DNA of 64,000 nucleotides from Bactrocera neohumeralis (taxonomy: Eukaryota; Arthropoda; Insecta; Diptera; Tephritidae): NCBI RefSeq assembly GCF_024586455.1, contig NC_065922.1, positions 30,252,089 through 30,316,088 of the forward strand, given 5' to 3'. A program made the position numbers and the translations under genes. The notes under the pieces were generated by a model, which saw nothing but the letters and a program-made list of their open reading frames with translations, was not told where the DNA came from and searched no databases. Below are positions 37,676-49,209 of this stretch, piece after piece; the first letter of the stretch is position 1; each line of letters begins with the position of its first letter.

Positions 37676-38367
37676 CTTATTTTAAGGAAAGCATTAAAAT
37701 TTGGTAAATTAGGAGACGTTAAATATGTATAATAAATATGTATATTAATTGACATGCGGAGATCAAATTTCACACGAACGTAAAAAAAGGTAGTATCAGT
37801 CTGGGAAAAGTTTGTTACAATACGGTTTGCGCGTGCAGTTTATATGAACTAGTCCGGGTCAGTTTTGATCTTAAAGGTATCCTATTTGTTTGTTCTATAA
37901 TGAACTTCGAAAGTTCTTTTAGACCCTACCTTAAATTATATTGATGCTGAAATTGAAAACCGATGCGTTGTTAATGCTTATGAACCAACTAACTCGAGCC
38001 CAATTCTACATTTTAGGTGGCAATGTTTAAATTGAGCAATTGACTTGACGAGACGTAGAATCGCGAACTTATTTACTTTGATAATTGGGAAGAACGACGT
38101 ATAATACACTTAGCGAAGTAAATATGAAATATCTATTCAAAAAATGCAGTTAGTAAATTGCGATAAACCGGTTATATATCTAGTATCTAAAATTATTAAT
38201 ATTAATAAATTTATATATACTTTTAAATGAATTAGAATTAATGATAAGTATTATATGGTATATGTATGTACGTCAAACAAGTTATTTCTTTCGAAAATAC
38301 TTTGACATTTACTAATATTTTTCTCAAATTTTTCTCTTTTCTCCCAAACACTAAAAAATTATTACAG
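37676..38367. other. Intron or upstream flank of Nmdar2
   Basis: No repeat or gene is recognised. The segment ends in a pyrimidine-rich tract (38318-38350) and the acceptor ATTACAG at 38361-38367, so at least its 3' end is intronic. Confidence 0.6.
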
Positions 38368-39139
38368 CCATTTTGAGTACACTCTGTAAAGAGTTCTTAC
38401 AAGCGAATGTCTCTGCCATACTATATATGATGAATAATGAACAATTCGGCCATAGCACTGCCTCCGCTCAATATTTTCTACAATTGGCCGGCTATCTTGG
38501 CATACCGGTAATCTCATGGAATGCCGACAACTCGGGTCTGGAGAGACGCGCCTCTCAATCGACACTTCAACTTCAGTTAGCTCCAAGTATAGAACATCAA
38601 AGTGCTGCTATGTTGAGCATTCTAGAGCGTTACAAATGGCATCAATTTTCGGTTGTCACCTCTCAGATAGCCGGACACGATGATTTTGTACAGGCTGTAA
38701 GGGAGCGTGTCGCCGAAATGCAAGACCATTTCAAATTCACGATACTCAATTCGATTGTGGTAACGCGCACCAGCGACTTGATGGAATTAGTGAATAGCGA
38801 GGCTAGAGTGATGCTCCTCTATGCCACACAAAGCGAAGCGGTTACTATTCTTAGAGCTGCTGAAGAAATGAAGTTAACTGGCGAAAATTATGTGTGGGTC
38901 GTCAGTCAATCGGTTATCGAGAAGAAGGATGCACAAACACAATTTCCCATTGGCATGTTGGGCGTACACTTCGACACAAGTAGTGCGGCGCTGATGAATG
39001 AAATATCGAATGCGATTAAAATTTATGCGTTCGGCGTTGAAACATACCTCACAGATCCGGCAAATCGGGGGCGACGTCTCACAACACAATCACTTTCGTG
39101 TGAGGATGAGGGACGTGGACGTTGGGATAACGGTGAAAT
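38368..39139 (+). CDS. Nmdar2: Nmdar2 exon: amino-terminal domain
   Basis: First coding exon found here. Acceptor AG is at 38366-38367 and donor GTAAGA starts at 39140. It begins with the last two bases of a codon and ends two bases into one (AT|C). It encodes about 257 residues of the bilobed amino-terminal domain, from ILSTLCKEF to GRWDNGE. The text YKWHQFSVVTSQIAGHDDF parallels the WHVFSLVTT region of vertebrate GluN2. Confidence 0.9.
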
Positions 39140-41886
39140 GTAAGAGCACAGCTTTGACACAACTGTTTTCAAGCTTTATTAATGATTTTATTTTATACCG
39201 AATAGCTTCTTCCGTTATTTGCGCAACGTATCCATAGAGGGTGATCTGAATAAACCCAACATAGAATTCACTGCCGATGGCGATCTCAAATCTGCTGAAT
39301 TGAAAATCATGAATTTACGTCCTGGAGCAAACAATAAGAATCTCGTTTGGGAAGAGGTAAGTGGCATAACTATTCGCTTGATTTACTTGCACCACAAAAG
39401 TTTCCACTATTCTTTATTTTTTTGTTTTTGTGTACAACCTTATTACGTTTACTTATCTGGCCATTCGATTTAGTGTATCCTTCTTTTATTACATACCATT
39501 TTATTTGCTAAAAAAAACCCTCTCTGATTTTTCATATTTTCACATTTCCTTCCTTTACATTACTATCCTTCTCTTTATTCCTATGCACTTCTTTGCTCTT
39601 ACTATTGCTTTCCACTTTCCTAATCTCCACTAATTAGATTGGCGTGTGGAAGTCATGGGAGACGCAAAAGCTTGATATACGTGACATTGCCTGGCCGGGT
39701 AACTCGCATGCTCCACCACAGGGTGTACCCGAAAAATTCCATTTAAAGATAACATTCCTCGAAGAGGCACCCTATATCAATCTCTCGCCCGCCGACCCAA
39801 TCAGTGGCAAATGTCTAATGGATCGCGGCGTCCTTTGTCGGGTCGCGGCCGATCACGAGATGGCCGCTGACATCGATGTCGGGCAAGCGCATCGCAATGA
39901 ATCGTTCTATCAGTGTTGTAGTGGCTTTTGCATCGATCTACTGGAAAAATTTGCCGACGAATTGGGTTTCACATACGAATTGGTGCGGGTCGAAGATGGT
40001 AAATGGGGTACACTTGAGAATGGTAAATGGAATGGGCTGATTGCGGATTTGGTAAATCGTAAAACCGACATGGTATTGACATCGCTGATGATCAATACCG
40101 AACGCGAAGCTGTGGTGGACTTCAGTGAGCCATTCATGGAAACTGGTATTGCGATAGTAGTGGCTAAGCGTACGGGTATTATATCACCAACAGCTTTTCT
40201 AGAACCATTCGATACCGCCTCTTGGATGTTGGTAAGTTGTCATAGCACTGCGAGTTATCTTATATTTTTGACACGAAAACATTTTCTCTAAAAACTAAAA
40301 ATAGGTCGGTATTGTGGCGATACATGCTGCCACATTTATGATATTCCTTTTCGAATGGCTTTCGCCAAGCGGTTACAATATGAAACTTTATCTACAAAAT
40401 GCTAGTGTAACGCCATACCGTTTCTCGCTTTGTCGCACCTATTGGCTTGTGTGGGCGGTACTCTTTCAGGCTGCTGTACATGTGGACTCACCGCGCGGTT
40501 TCACCTCACGATTCATGACGAACGTGTGGGCTCTATTCGCTGTGGTCTTCTTGGCCATCTACACTGCTAACTTGGCTGCCTTCATGATAACGCGGTAAGT
40601 GTTGCTCGTTCCAAACGAAAATTTTGTTTGTTGTTTGTTTGTATATATTTTCTAATTTTTGTTTTCTGTTTATTTTCAACAGAGAGGAATTTCATGAATT
40701 CAGCGGTCTGAACGACAGCCGTTTGGTACATCCCTACTCGCACAAACCCTCATTTAAGTTCGGTACAATACCTTACAGTCACACCGACTCGACTATACAC
40801 CAATATTTTAAGGAAATGCATCACTACATGAGACAGTAAGTAAACGGTGTCATGAAAATGCAATAATATACATTTTTATATTCATATTTCTACTCAAATA
40901 TCACAATTTTCTTTTTCTTTATAATTTCATAGATACAACAAAACTAGCGTCGCTGAAGGCGTAGCCGCCGTACTCAATGGCAATCTCGACTCGTTCATCT
41001 ACGATGGCACTGTGCTCGATTATTTGGTGGCACAAGATGAGGACTGCCGCTTAATGACCGTCGGCAGCTGGTATGCCATGACAGGTTAGTAAACAATAGC
41101 AATATATTTTAGAAATTTCCCACAAAATATTTAAAAAACTGCGGACAACTTAACCAAAAAATATATTGTATACATATTATTTTCAATACTTTTAGGTTAT
41201 GGTCTCGCATTTAGTCGCAATTCAAAATACGTCCAAATGTTCAACAAACGTCTATTAGAATTTCGCGCCAATGGCGATCTGGAGCGTCTACGTCGTTACT
41301 GGATGACGGGCACATGTCGTCCCGGCAAACAGGAGCATAAATCCTCCGATCCACTTGCGCTAGAACAGTTCTTATCCGCTTTCCTACTACTTATGGCTGG
41401 TATTCTCTTTGCCGCATTACTACTTCTGCTCGAACACATCTATTTCAAGTATGTACGAAAACGTTTAGCCAAAAAAGATGGCTGTCATTGTTGTGCGCTG
41501 TTGTCACTGTCAATGGGCAAAGCTTTGACATTTCGCGGTGCAGTTTTTGAGGCAACGGAAATACTGAAAAAACATCGCTGCAATGATCCCATTTGTGATA
41601 CACATCTGTGGAAAGTAAAGCATGAATTGGATATGTCACGTTTACGTGTACGACAATTGGAGAAAGCGTTGGATCAGCATGGCATTAAGCCGCCGCAATT
41701 GAGGTGAGTAAAAGCCGTGCATGATTTATTAATGTGTCCATAAATGCAATGAATTACTTGGCTTTTATCATTTGCAGATTGACGTCATCGACGGATATGT
41801 TGAATCATCATCATCTGAAAGAACGGCCACCGTTGTTGGGCAATTTGAGTTTAGCTGCGAGTGCACAAGATTTATACAGGTGGTAA
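38368..41886 (+). CDS. Nmdar2: NMDA-type ionotropic glutamate receptor subunit 2, 5'-partial, eight exons
   Basis: Ligand-gated cation channel subunit of the synaptic membrane. With Nmdar1 it forms the glutamate/glycine-gated receptor used in synaptic plasticity. Joining 38368-39139, 39206-39356, 39638-40231, 40305-40594, 40683-40835, 40933-41084, 41196-41703 and 41778-41886 gives one frame of about 908 residues, with all introns GT-AG. The order is amino-terminal domain (exons 1-3), ligand lobe S1 (CCSGFCIDLL, MINTEREAVVDFSEPFMETG), M1 (MLVGIVAIHAATFMIFLF), pore loop (YWLVWAVLFQAAVHV), M3 ending IYTANLAAFM, lobe S2 (SFIYDGTVLDY), M4 (LLLMAGILFAALLLLLEHI) and a basic cytoplasmic tail with a short helical stretch (LRVRQLEKALDQHG). 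IYDG keeps the aspartate that marks glutamate- rather than glycine-binding subunits. The signal peptide and roughly the first 100 residues lie on unidentified upstream exons. The pore carries Gln where vertebrate GluN2 has Asn. Confidence 0.95.
39206..39356 (+). CDS. Nmdar2: Nmdar2 exon: end of amino-terminal domain
   Basis: After a 66-bp intron. The AT|C junction gives GEIFFRYLRNVSIEGDL. About 50 residues finish near NNKNLVWEE, and the exon ends between codons before GTAAGT. Confidence 0.9.
39638..40231 (+). CDS. Nmdar2: Nmdar2 exon: S1 ligand-binding lobe to start of M1
   Basis: After a 281-bp intron, joined between codons (VWEE then IGVWKSW). It encodes 198 residues: the linker, the whole S1 lobe with the CC..FC cysteine pattern and the ligand-contacting arginine in SLMINTER, and the start of M1 (ASWML). 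Donor GTAAGT at 40232. Confidence 0.95.
40305..40594 (+). CDS. Nmdar2: Nmdar2 exon: M1, pore loop and M3
   Basis: After a 73-bp intron. It encodes M1 (VGIVAIHAATFMIFLFEWL), the cytoplasmic link, the re-entrant pore loop YWLVWAVLFQAAVHVDSPRG and M3 with gate motif YTANLAAF. It ends two bases into an arginine codon (CG|A). Confidence 0.95.
40683..40835 (+). CDS. Nmdar2: Nmdar2 exon: start of S2 lobe
   Basis: After an 88-bp intron. It encodes REEFHEFSGLND, then FKFGTIPYSHTDSTIHQYF, the loop that contacts the ligand in vertebrate GluN2 (there GST, here SHT). It ends CA|A. Confidence 0.93.
40933..41084 (+). CDS. Nmdar2: Nmdar2 exon: middle of S2 lobe
   Basis: After a 97-bp intron. It encodes YNKTSVAEGVAAVLNG, then SFIYDGTVLDYLVAQDEDC, including the ligand-selectivity aspartate in IYD. 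It ends one base into a glycine codon (G|GT). Confidence 0.93.
41196..41703 (+). CDS. Nmdar2: Nmdar2 exon: end of S2, M4 and cytoplasmic tail
   Basis: After a 111-bp intron. It encodes GYGLAFSRNSKYVQMF, the end of S2 (ERLRRYWMTGTC), M4 (AFLLLMAGILFAALLLLLEH) and a Lys/Arg/Cys-rich juxtamembrane tail (KDGCHCCALLSLSMGKALT). It ends in the codon AG|A before GTGAGT. Confidence 0.95.
41778..41886 (+). CDS. Nmdar2: Nmdar2 last visible exon, stop overlapping a splice donor
   Basis: After a 74-bp intron. 36 residues (LTSSTDMLNHHHLKERPPLL, then GNLSLAASAQDLYRW) end at an in-frame TAA. The bases TGGTAAGT hold both the stop and a consensus donor (GT at 41883-41884). If the donor is used, the protein continues into an exon I could not identify. 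No AATAAA lies within about 2 kb, which favours splicing in at least some transcripts. Confidence 0.8.
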
Positions 41887-42369
41887 GTTTTTTATGAACA
41901 TATAAATGTGCCCTCTCCCCTAGTGCCCCATAGTAATCCAAACATAATAATAACCCCAGTGCCCAGTGAGTGAGTCAATTTTCCACCAATGTATTTGCTT
42001 TTATGATTATATCTCCTGCATGCGACAACATCACAAACTCATAGCCATTACACACGTATGCACTATATACCCATACATATTAATTTGTGATATCATTCAA
42101 CTACCAATTTTGAATTTAAGTGCACACGTGTGATTTTGACAGCCAAAAATTGAGTTGAATTCAGTAATCTATATGTATCTGAATCTCCTCATTATCTGCC
42201 AACTCAAAAAGGCTTAGTAGAAGACTGACTTATTAACTGACCCGTTTGTGTTGAGCCATTAGTAAAATTGCAATTTAATAGTAAAGTTATTATTTTTATT
42301 TCTCCTATACTTTCAAAATCGTTTTTTTCTTTCTGATTTTTGCTTATGAACTATTGTTTGACTTTTTCT
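41887..42369 (+). other. Probable Nmdar2 3' untranslated region or intron
   Basis: Non-repetitive AT-rich sequence with no AATAAA signal. It is either a retained 3' UTR or the start of an intron, depending on use of the donor at 41883. Confidence 0.45.
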
Positions 42370-42930
42370 ACCCTGCCCAGGGTATATTACGCTTGACACG
42401 AAGTTTCTAATACCCAGAAGCAAACGTCGGAGAACCAATGAATGATTAGCGTGAACTGAATTGATTTAGCCATGTCCCTCTGTCTGAAATTATACGCGAG
42501 TTTTTTATCTCCAAGCAGCTGGCCATCCTCGGAATCGCCGATATCGGACATACAAACTGACCGGTCAAGATCAAATACTTGTATGGGAAACTTTTTTATT
42601 TGACTAGAAATCTTCACGAAATTTAACTTGCATTTTGCCAGAGGCTATACTATAGTTTGCAAACATATTGTTCAGATCGGATCAATATAGCTTATAGCTG
42701 CCATACAAACTGAACAGTCTAAATCAAATACTTGTGCAGAAAACTTCTTTATTTGAGAAGATATCTTCACGAAGTTAAGCATGGATTCTTGTTCAAAGCA
42801 ATGCCACAATCTCCAAATATATTGTTCAGATCGAACCACTAGATCATATAGCTGCCATACACACTGAATGATCAAAATCATGTTTCTGTAGGGCAACTTT
42901 TTTATTATACTTCGTTGCAGCCGAAATTGA
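42370..42930 (+). repeat. Dispersed ~155-bp-unit repeat, forward copy with three units
   Basis: Opens with ccctgcccagggtatattac, then aatacccagaagcaaacgtc and gtccctctgtctgaaa. Three units of catacaaactgaacagtc type follow (about 42548, 42705 and 42857), at about 155-bp spacing. Minus-strand frames across it repeat the words FDLDCSVCMAAI, a property of the repeat rather than of genes. Confidence 0.8.
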
Positions 42931-43439
42931 CTTTTTCTGTTTTATTTTCCTAATGTTTTTGTTTTTGTTGTTTTTATTTTTGCTCTGTACTTCTTTTCCT
43001 ATTATTCTCTTGATTATTTCGATAACAAACGAAGCTAAAAATAGCAGCGTCACAGAACTTGTTTGCTCTGTTTTGTTTTTTTTTTTTACTTTTTCTTTTA
43101 TTTTCAATTGCTTTAACACAAAATCGGATTATGGAATTTCCACTGGACTCAATTGTTTGGCTCATACTCAATCATACCTACCACACATTCATTCATTCAT
43201 ACATTTGAAAAGGAAATCAAACTACAACTCTGCCTATACTACTCTATGCCAGTACCTATTTTAATATATACTAAATACACCTACATTTGTAGATATTAAA
43301 CACATACAGATACATTCACCACACCCACAAGTTTACTTATTGCTTGGAAATTTATTCTGGAGTGTTGTTTACTTATGCTTTTTAGTACATTTTTTTGTTT
43401 TTATAACACCTGTTCCTCTTTAAACTGGTCATGTCACGA
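42931..43439. other. Non-coding T-rich spacer
   Basis: Long T runs and low complexity. The plus frame at 42953-43264 is Phe/Leu-rich because of the T runs. Confidence 0.45.
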
Positions 43440-43760
43440 AACTGGTCGGACCATCTTATAACATAAACTTATTATTCCAAAAATCAATCCTCCACAACTT
43501 TGAGGATGTGCCTGGGGTCATTGACATGTTGAAACTGCCAATCAGGCAGCATTTTTTGGATAGCGTGAGGAAACATTTGGGTTGGCAGTATATTTTTATA
43601 TTGAACCCATCCATGTTCCCTTCTATTCTGTATACACCCTGACCAGAAAAGCATACATTGTATTCTCCTGTTGTTTTTATCGCTATCGTTCTGTTGTCGA
43701 TGCAAAAAAAAACGCAAAAAAGTCCAATGCAAATATTTAACACAACAAAACAGAACCAAA
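43440..43760 (-). mobile_element. Tc1-like transposase fragment
   Basis: Minus-strand reading in two frames gives CMLFWSGC, GVYRIEGNMDGFN, then YKNILPTQMFPHAIQKMLP and DWQFQHVNDPRHILKVVED. This is the Tc1 region of the second catalytic aspartate, normally QDNDPKH, here HVNDPRH, so one acidic position is changed. A frameshift splits it near 43620. No inverted repeats flank it. Confidence 0.8.
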
Positions 43761-44229
43761 TTCTAAGGAACTAGGGTGTATGAGCGCTTAAGTGTTCACA
43801 AATGATTTAGCAAACTTTATTGGTATATGCCATACATAGTTACATACATACATATGTATGGAATGTACACAGTTACATACCGCATTTTTATACATGTACT
43901 GTTTGATGTAGTTCTGAGTATAGTGTTCACTAAAAGTTGTGTATTTAGCAGCATTTTAGTTTCCTTTTTAGTAATTTTTTTTGGTGTTCCTTCAGACCAC
44001 TTTGAAAAATATGAAAAAAACGTTTATTTTACTTTTTCCGGCGCGGTCTAAATATCATTTCCGCTTATGATTTTAAGTGAGGATTGAAGCTCTGTTCTAT
44101 AATGAACAATCAATGACAGCAAAATTTGCTCCAATCTAAGTTAGCAGCATTAGAATATAAATATTTTTTAGACAAATAAAGAGTATTTATACAATTTTAC
44201 TGCTCTCATTAGCATAAGTTGGAAGGTGT
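43761..44229. other. Non-coding spacer
   Basis: No gene or repeat is recognised apart from catacatacatatg tracts near 43840. Confidence 0.4.
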
Positions 44230-44640
44230 CGAATCGAACAGACTATATTAGTTGTTCTAAAAGATATTAATATGCTCTCTGATATTCTGTATATCTGCGA
44301 ACCAATCATTTAGTTTTTGAGATATCGACCAGAAATTTTGCACTCGACCTTTTCTCCTCAAGAAACTGTTTATTAGTCGGAACTGCACTTATCTGATCAA
44401 TATAGCAACAGCTGCCATACAAACTGAACGATCGGAATCAAATTCTTGTATGAGAAATTTTTTTATTTGACGAGATATCGTCACGAAATTTGCGAAGAAT
44501 TATTATCAAAGGCAGCTGTGCAATATCCGAAGAAATTTTTCAGATCGGGCTAATATAACATAAAGATGAAAATCAAGTTTTTATGCGGAAACTTTTTTTT
44601 ACTTGTGAAGGGTATATAGTAAAAAATTCGGTGCTATCGA
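44230..44640 (+). repeat. Dispersed ~155-bp-unit repeat, forward copy
   Basis: Contains agtttttgagatatcgacca, ctcctcaagaaactgtttat, and catacaaactgaacgatcgg at about 44414 with one partial further unit. It has no coding capacity. Confidence 0.7.
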
Positions 44641-45349
44641 GCTTACCCGTTTTGTTTATTTTTTTGCTTTTTTTTAAGAGCACGACGCGCGAAATTAGCT
44701 GGCAAATCGAAGGCAGCTTCTCTTCTTATTGTTAGATTGCTCATACGCAGCGTAGCACCCTATTTAATACCAGCGCACATATTTAATGCATACAATCAAT
44801 TTATGCGCAATAAATACTTTCTTAGGCACACAGGCACACATATGTAAATGGATGCAAATGTTAATACCAGCAATTTATTTGTATCCTTATTGAATTTATG
44901 AGTGCAAATGTATGAGGCTTATAGCCTGATGTACAAACATGGCACCTTCGCACTTACATACTATACATACTTAACAAAACGTGTTTGCATGAATTAGGCT
45001 GGCTGACAATATGGAAATGACTTCATTAAATTACTTTATCATGATTTGGGTAACTGTCGAGACTGCTAACTGGCTTGATGCCTGCCTGCAACTAATGCTC
45101 TCATTGATTGTTTGACTGGGGCTAGAGGAGGTGTAGTGATTTTATTGAGGGCTTAAGAAAGATCGCTATACACACAAATATTCTCATCGATGTAATTGCA
45201 TTTACATAACGCCCCCAAACTCATACTCATATACATATTTATAGATACAAAATTTACTATTGCCATATGACGAATATATTAATGGAGCAGCACATTGTTC
45301 GCTTAATATGGTTAGCATATTCTAGAATATGTATATTTTTATAAACTGA
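44641..45349. other. Non-coding spacer
   Basis: No gene recognised. It is mostly unique, AT-rich sequence. Confidence 0.4.
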
Positions 45350-45790
45350 AGTTGGTAGCACACAATATATACGTCGGGGACCCAAAGAGGTATATCCATA
45401 CATATGTAAATGATCAGCACGAGCGGCTGAGTTCGGTAGTAAAACGAACTAGTCGCTCAATTTTTGTGATATCGTTTCGAAAATTGGCACACGTTGTTTT
45501 CTTTTTAAAAGGGTCTTCGGAACCGCCGATATCGGACAACTTTAGCATATGGCTGTTATACAAACTGAACACTCAAAATTAAGTTTTTATATGGAACACT
45601 TTTTTATTTGAAGAGATATCTTCACCAAATTTAGTATGGAGTTTGGTCCAAAGCAACAGTACAATCTCTGAACAAATTATTCAGATCGGAGCGATAATGC
45701 ATATATGTGCTGTCATACAAATTGACCGACCGAAATCAAATCCTTATATGAAAATTGTCTCATTTTTGAAAGGTATTATAGCACGGTGTG
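45350..45790 (+). repeat. Dispersed ~155-bp-unit repeat, forward copy
   Basis: Contains aaatgatcagcacgagcggc, aaccgccgatatcggacaac, and catacaaactgaacactc-type units near 45559 and 45714. The 76- and 95-residue frames here arise from the repeat. Confidence 0.7.
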
Positions 45791-46817
45791 AAGTTAATGC
45801 ACTACATGTATTGTTGTGTTTTCCGATTTCTGTGAACCGCACTCTACACACACTACCACAACGCGCGTTGACAATCTCTTCGCTTCACAAAACTCATGCA
45901 CGAGCTAAAAGCAAACTCGCGCTTATGTGACATTAAGCACACTCCTCCTACTCAAATTGTTTTCATAACTTAATCACACGTGATCCGTATATATAGAATA
46001 CATATGTATGTATATATAAATCCATATCTATGATGTATGAATATACATATGTATGTACAAACTCTGATTAAACCCGTAGTAAGCTCTTACTCTTAGTGTG
46101 CGCATTATATTTTATTTACAACAACTTAATCACTACTTATTATTAAACATTCATCTGCGTATGCAAGAACAACAATAGCAATAACAATCTCACAATTCGT
46201 ATGTGCAATAAATACCGCATACCACAACAATAGATGTAGAACCTTCAGAATGTGGGTTTTCAGGTTGAGCGAAGATGTGTATTTTTGCGCATATATGTAC
46301 ATACATACGTATGTATATATAATATATGTAAATACATATGTGCATATGTAATTGTATTTTGTATTGCTACAAGGAACACAAGTATGGTTTTATCAATTTC
46401 CCTATCAATTATGTATGCGCAAAGTTGTATCCGGTCCCATTAACATATTTACATATTCAATTTAAATGCAGTCATACATACATATGTACTTGGATTTGTG
46501 TATTGGGATAATTTTAATTTGTATTTACTGTATTGGCCTCAGCATAGTTTGCTTTAATTCACTTTTGCTTAACTTTTAAAATACATTATCGAATATCCGG
46601 ATTGATAGAGAAATCTTAATTGATTAAAACAGAGGCAGCCATTTAAATGAATAAGAGTATATATAGAATATATTCATACAAAGACAATTAAGCTAATTGA
46701 ATATAAATCACATGCTTAAGAATTTTTGTATGAATGTCGACCTTTTTGTTTAAGCGAAGAATTTAATTTAATTTGAGTATATTCCAAAATGTGCTTACTT
46801 AAGGGTTTATGCCAATC
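45791..46817. other. Non-coding DNA with catatgtatgtata tracts
   Basis: No supported gene. Several catacatatgtatg palindromic tracts (about 46000-46060 and 46285-46350), which are common throughout this genome. Confidence 0.4.
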
Positions 46818-47100
46818 TTTCTTCTTATTTACTGGTATAGACACCGCGGTTATAGCCGTTTTATCAACAACGCACCAGTCGTTTCTTCTTTTCGCTTTTT
46901 GGCGTCAATTCGAGATACCAAGTGCAGCCAGGTCCTTCTCCTCCTAATCTCTCGAACGGAGTGAAGGTCTTTCTCTTCCTCTGCTTTCACGGACGGGTAG
47001 TGAATCGAAAACCTTCAAAGCTGGAGAGTTCTCTTCCATCCAAACAACATGACCTAGCCAGCGGAGCTGCTGTCTCTTGATTCGCTGAACTACATATGTC
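46818..47100 (-). mobile_element. LINE 3'-end fragment
   Basis: The minus strand encodes RIKRQQLRWLGHVVWMEENS, then PALKVFDSLPV, the C-terminal end of a LINE reverse transcriptase. The DNA matches 2213-2500 in order: cttctt..ttattggcgtag-like start, tcttcctctgcttt, and acatgacctagccagcg. It is truncated just upstream of this motif. Confidence 0.75.
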
Positions 47101-47189
47101 AATGTCGGCCAATCTAGAACCCTAAAAACAGGGATAACTTTAACAATATATTCAGGGAGTAAAGAAAAGAAATCAAAATCCATGCTTAA

Positions 47190-47520
47190 GGCTGTTGTTA
47201 CGAAATAAACCGATTCAACTGTTGACAGTACAGGTTCGAATTAAGACTATTTGGACCTAAATGTCCTCCATGCTCAGCCACACATATGCGACACCTAATT
47301 GGAAAATTATTCATTGCGGCCTGAAAGGTTGAAGTCGAGATTGCCGCAATTATTGATTTAGTGGACTGCTTCAATTCAGTCAGATTTCTTGATTTTGTTT
47401 TGTACATCTCTTGCTTGACGTAACCCCATAAAAAAAGTCTGATGCGTTCTATTACACCGTTTTCTTCAAAGAAGTATGCCCGACCGTATACCTTGATGAA
47501 ACTGCGCACCTCACAATGAC
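47190..47520 (-). mobile_element. Mariner-like transposase C-terminal fragment
   Basis: A minus frame of 103 residues reads IRLFLWGYVKQEMYKTK, NLTELKQSTKSIIAAIS and NNFPIRCRICVAEHGGHL. It parallels the C-terminal tail seen after the third catalytic aspartate in the clear DD41D copy (DYFLWGYVKSKVYRNKP and following). The third aspartate itself is lost (here IRLFLWG). Confidence 0.7.
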
Positions 47521-49209
47521 TTGGGTGGAAAAAAATTCCGTCTCTTGGGTTATTCCAATCTTTTTGAAAATTCCAGGCGATTAGGCGAATCTAGAGGGAT
47601 TTAACTGTCTTGTTTTTTGAACTTTGTATTTTTGATAAAATCCGTTGTATTGACCCTCGTCAGGTTGCGCTGAAAAAAATTGCGAAGTCATTGTCTTTTG
47701 GATTTTCCAATCATTTTTTGAAAACGAACATTAGGAATCTCAATGGCACCACAAAAAGGTTTCTTGCGTTACTTCCAGATTCGGCAAAAAAAGGTTTACC
47801 AACCTCATAGTGGTCCATCTACTCGGGGGAGTGCCGCCAAAATCTCGTCTGAATTCTCTTTAGACGGAAATGATGGACAGCAAATCATAGTACCGCTGCA
47901 CTATCCAAACTCTCCTTTCGTTGTCCCAAGCATTCATTAAAAAAAATAAAAAATAACCTGCCAAATCAAAAAAAAAGTAAGTCGATTACTCACATAGAAA
48001 AACGTTATAACGTTTATTATTCAAGCCACCCTGTACTTTTGTTTAGTTTTTTCTACTGCTTAGGAAAACTAACAATCATAACATAACCTCTTAATATTAA
48101 TTTGTTTAAACGATGACACTTAAGCCTAATCGACATCCCTTTCAGTCCAAATGCGTTTTTTTTTGATTTTTTTTCTCTTTTCCAAAAAAAGTCTCTCTCT
48201 AGTTTCAGGTCAAAATAGGAACGTGTTTCCCACAAGAGGTGTTGCATTTGTTTGTGCAGTCACAGTGAATATTTGCAATTATTTAATAAAAGTTTCTCTT
48301 AGAAATTATTTTTGGCTTAATTTAATTGGTATTTGTATATTTTCATTTGCACGTTCGTGAGTGCATTTCATTAATAACGCACGCGTGCAAATTTTTAAAA
48401 TCGGGAGCACAGGTGCATACTTTGTCACATGCCGGCATGCACACGAGTACTATACAATATACATACATACACACATACATATCGTCACCTGAAATGCAAA
48501 ATAACGAAACATCAAAAATTTCGAAATTGAGTGCCTTATTGATTATGATTCACTGCTACAAATTGCATTCATAATATTACATATGTCCAACATTTTCAGG
48601 TTCTGCCCTCAGAAATAAACCAGTTTTAACCAATATTAAAAATTTTTTTCACTAACGTTCCATTTTATTTCGTTTTTCATTCATGCCACTGTAAAATTCC
48701 GAAAATGTTGTTACGTTATTTTGGATTTCAGGTGGCGATATGCACTTTCAACAATAATATGACTAAAATGGAAAAATATACACATACATTTGTATGTATG
48801 CGAGTATATTAGTTGTGCATCGCTTAATTAAGAGTGCAACGAATCTAATATACTCAATTAAAAATGCTGTGCATTACTGTTTTAGCGCGCACATACATAC
48901 ATATGTATGAATTTAATCAAACACGTGCGAAAATATACTCGTGTGCAGGAATTAAAATTTCAACTGCACATTCTGTATCACAATTTAATTATCTTGTTAT
49001 GTTATCATGCGCTTATTACTATTTTTAGAACTTAAATTTTGTTATTTTTGCTTAGGTTGTAGCGATTATAAAACTTGCATTTAATTACCGAGATTATAGC
49101 AAAATATTTAAATAGCCAAGGATGCGTCAAGTACATACATACATTCATTCGGGTATGTTTCTCTAACCGAATACATAATATTGTGGTTGTATTTTTTTGG
49201 TAATAAGGG
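47521..49209. other. Non-coding spacer
   Basis: No gene can be supported. 47610-47940 has two overlapping short plus frames without domains. It may be debris from the neighbouring transposon. Confidence 0.4.

Noticed and set aside
42387..43119. Minus-strand frames repeating SVCMAAI
   Set aside because: Similar words appear in other copies of the dispersed repeat (for example 8928-9161), so they are a property of the repeat.
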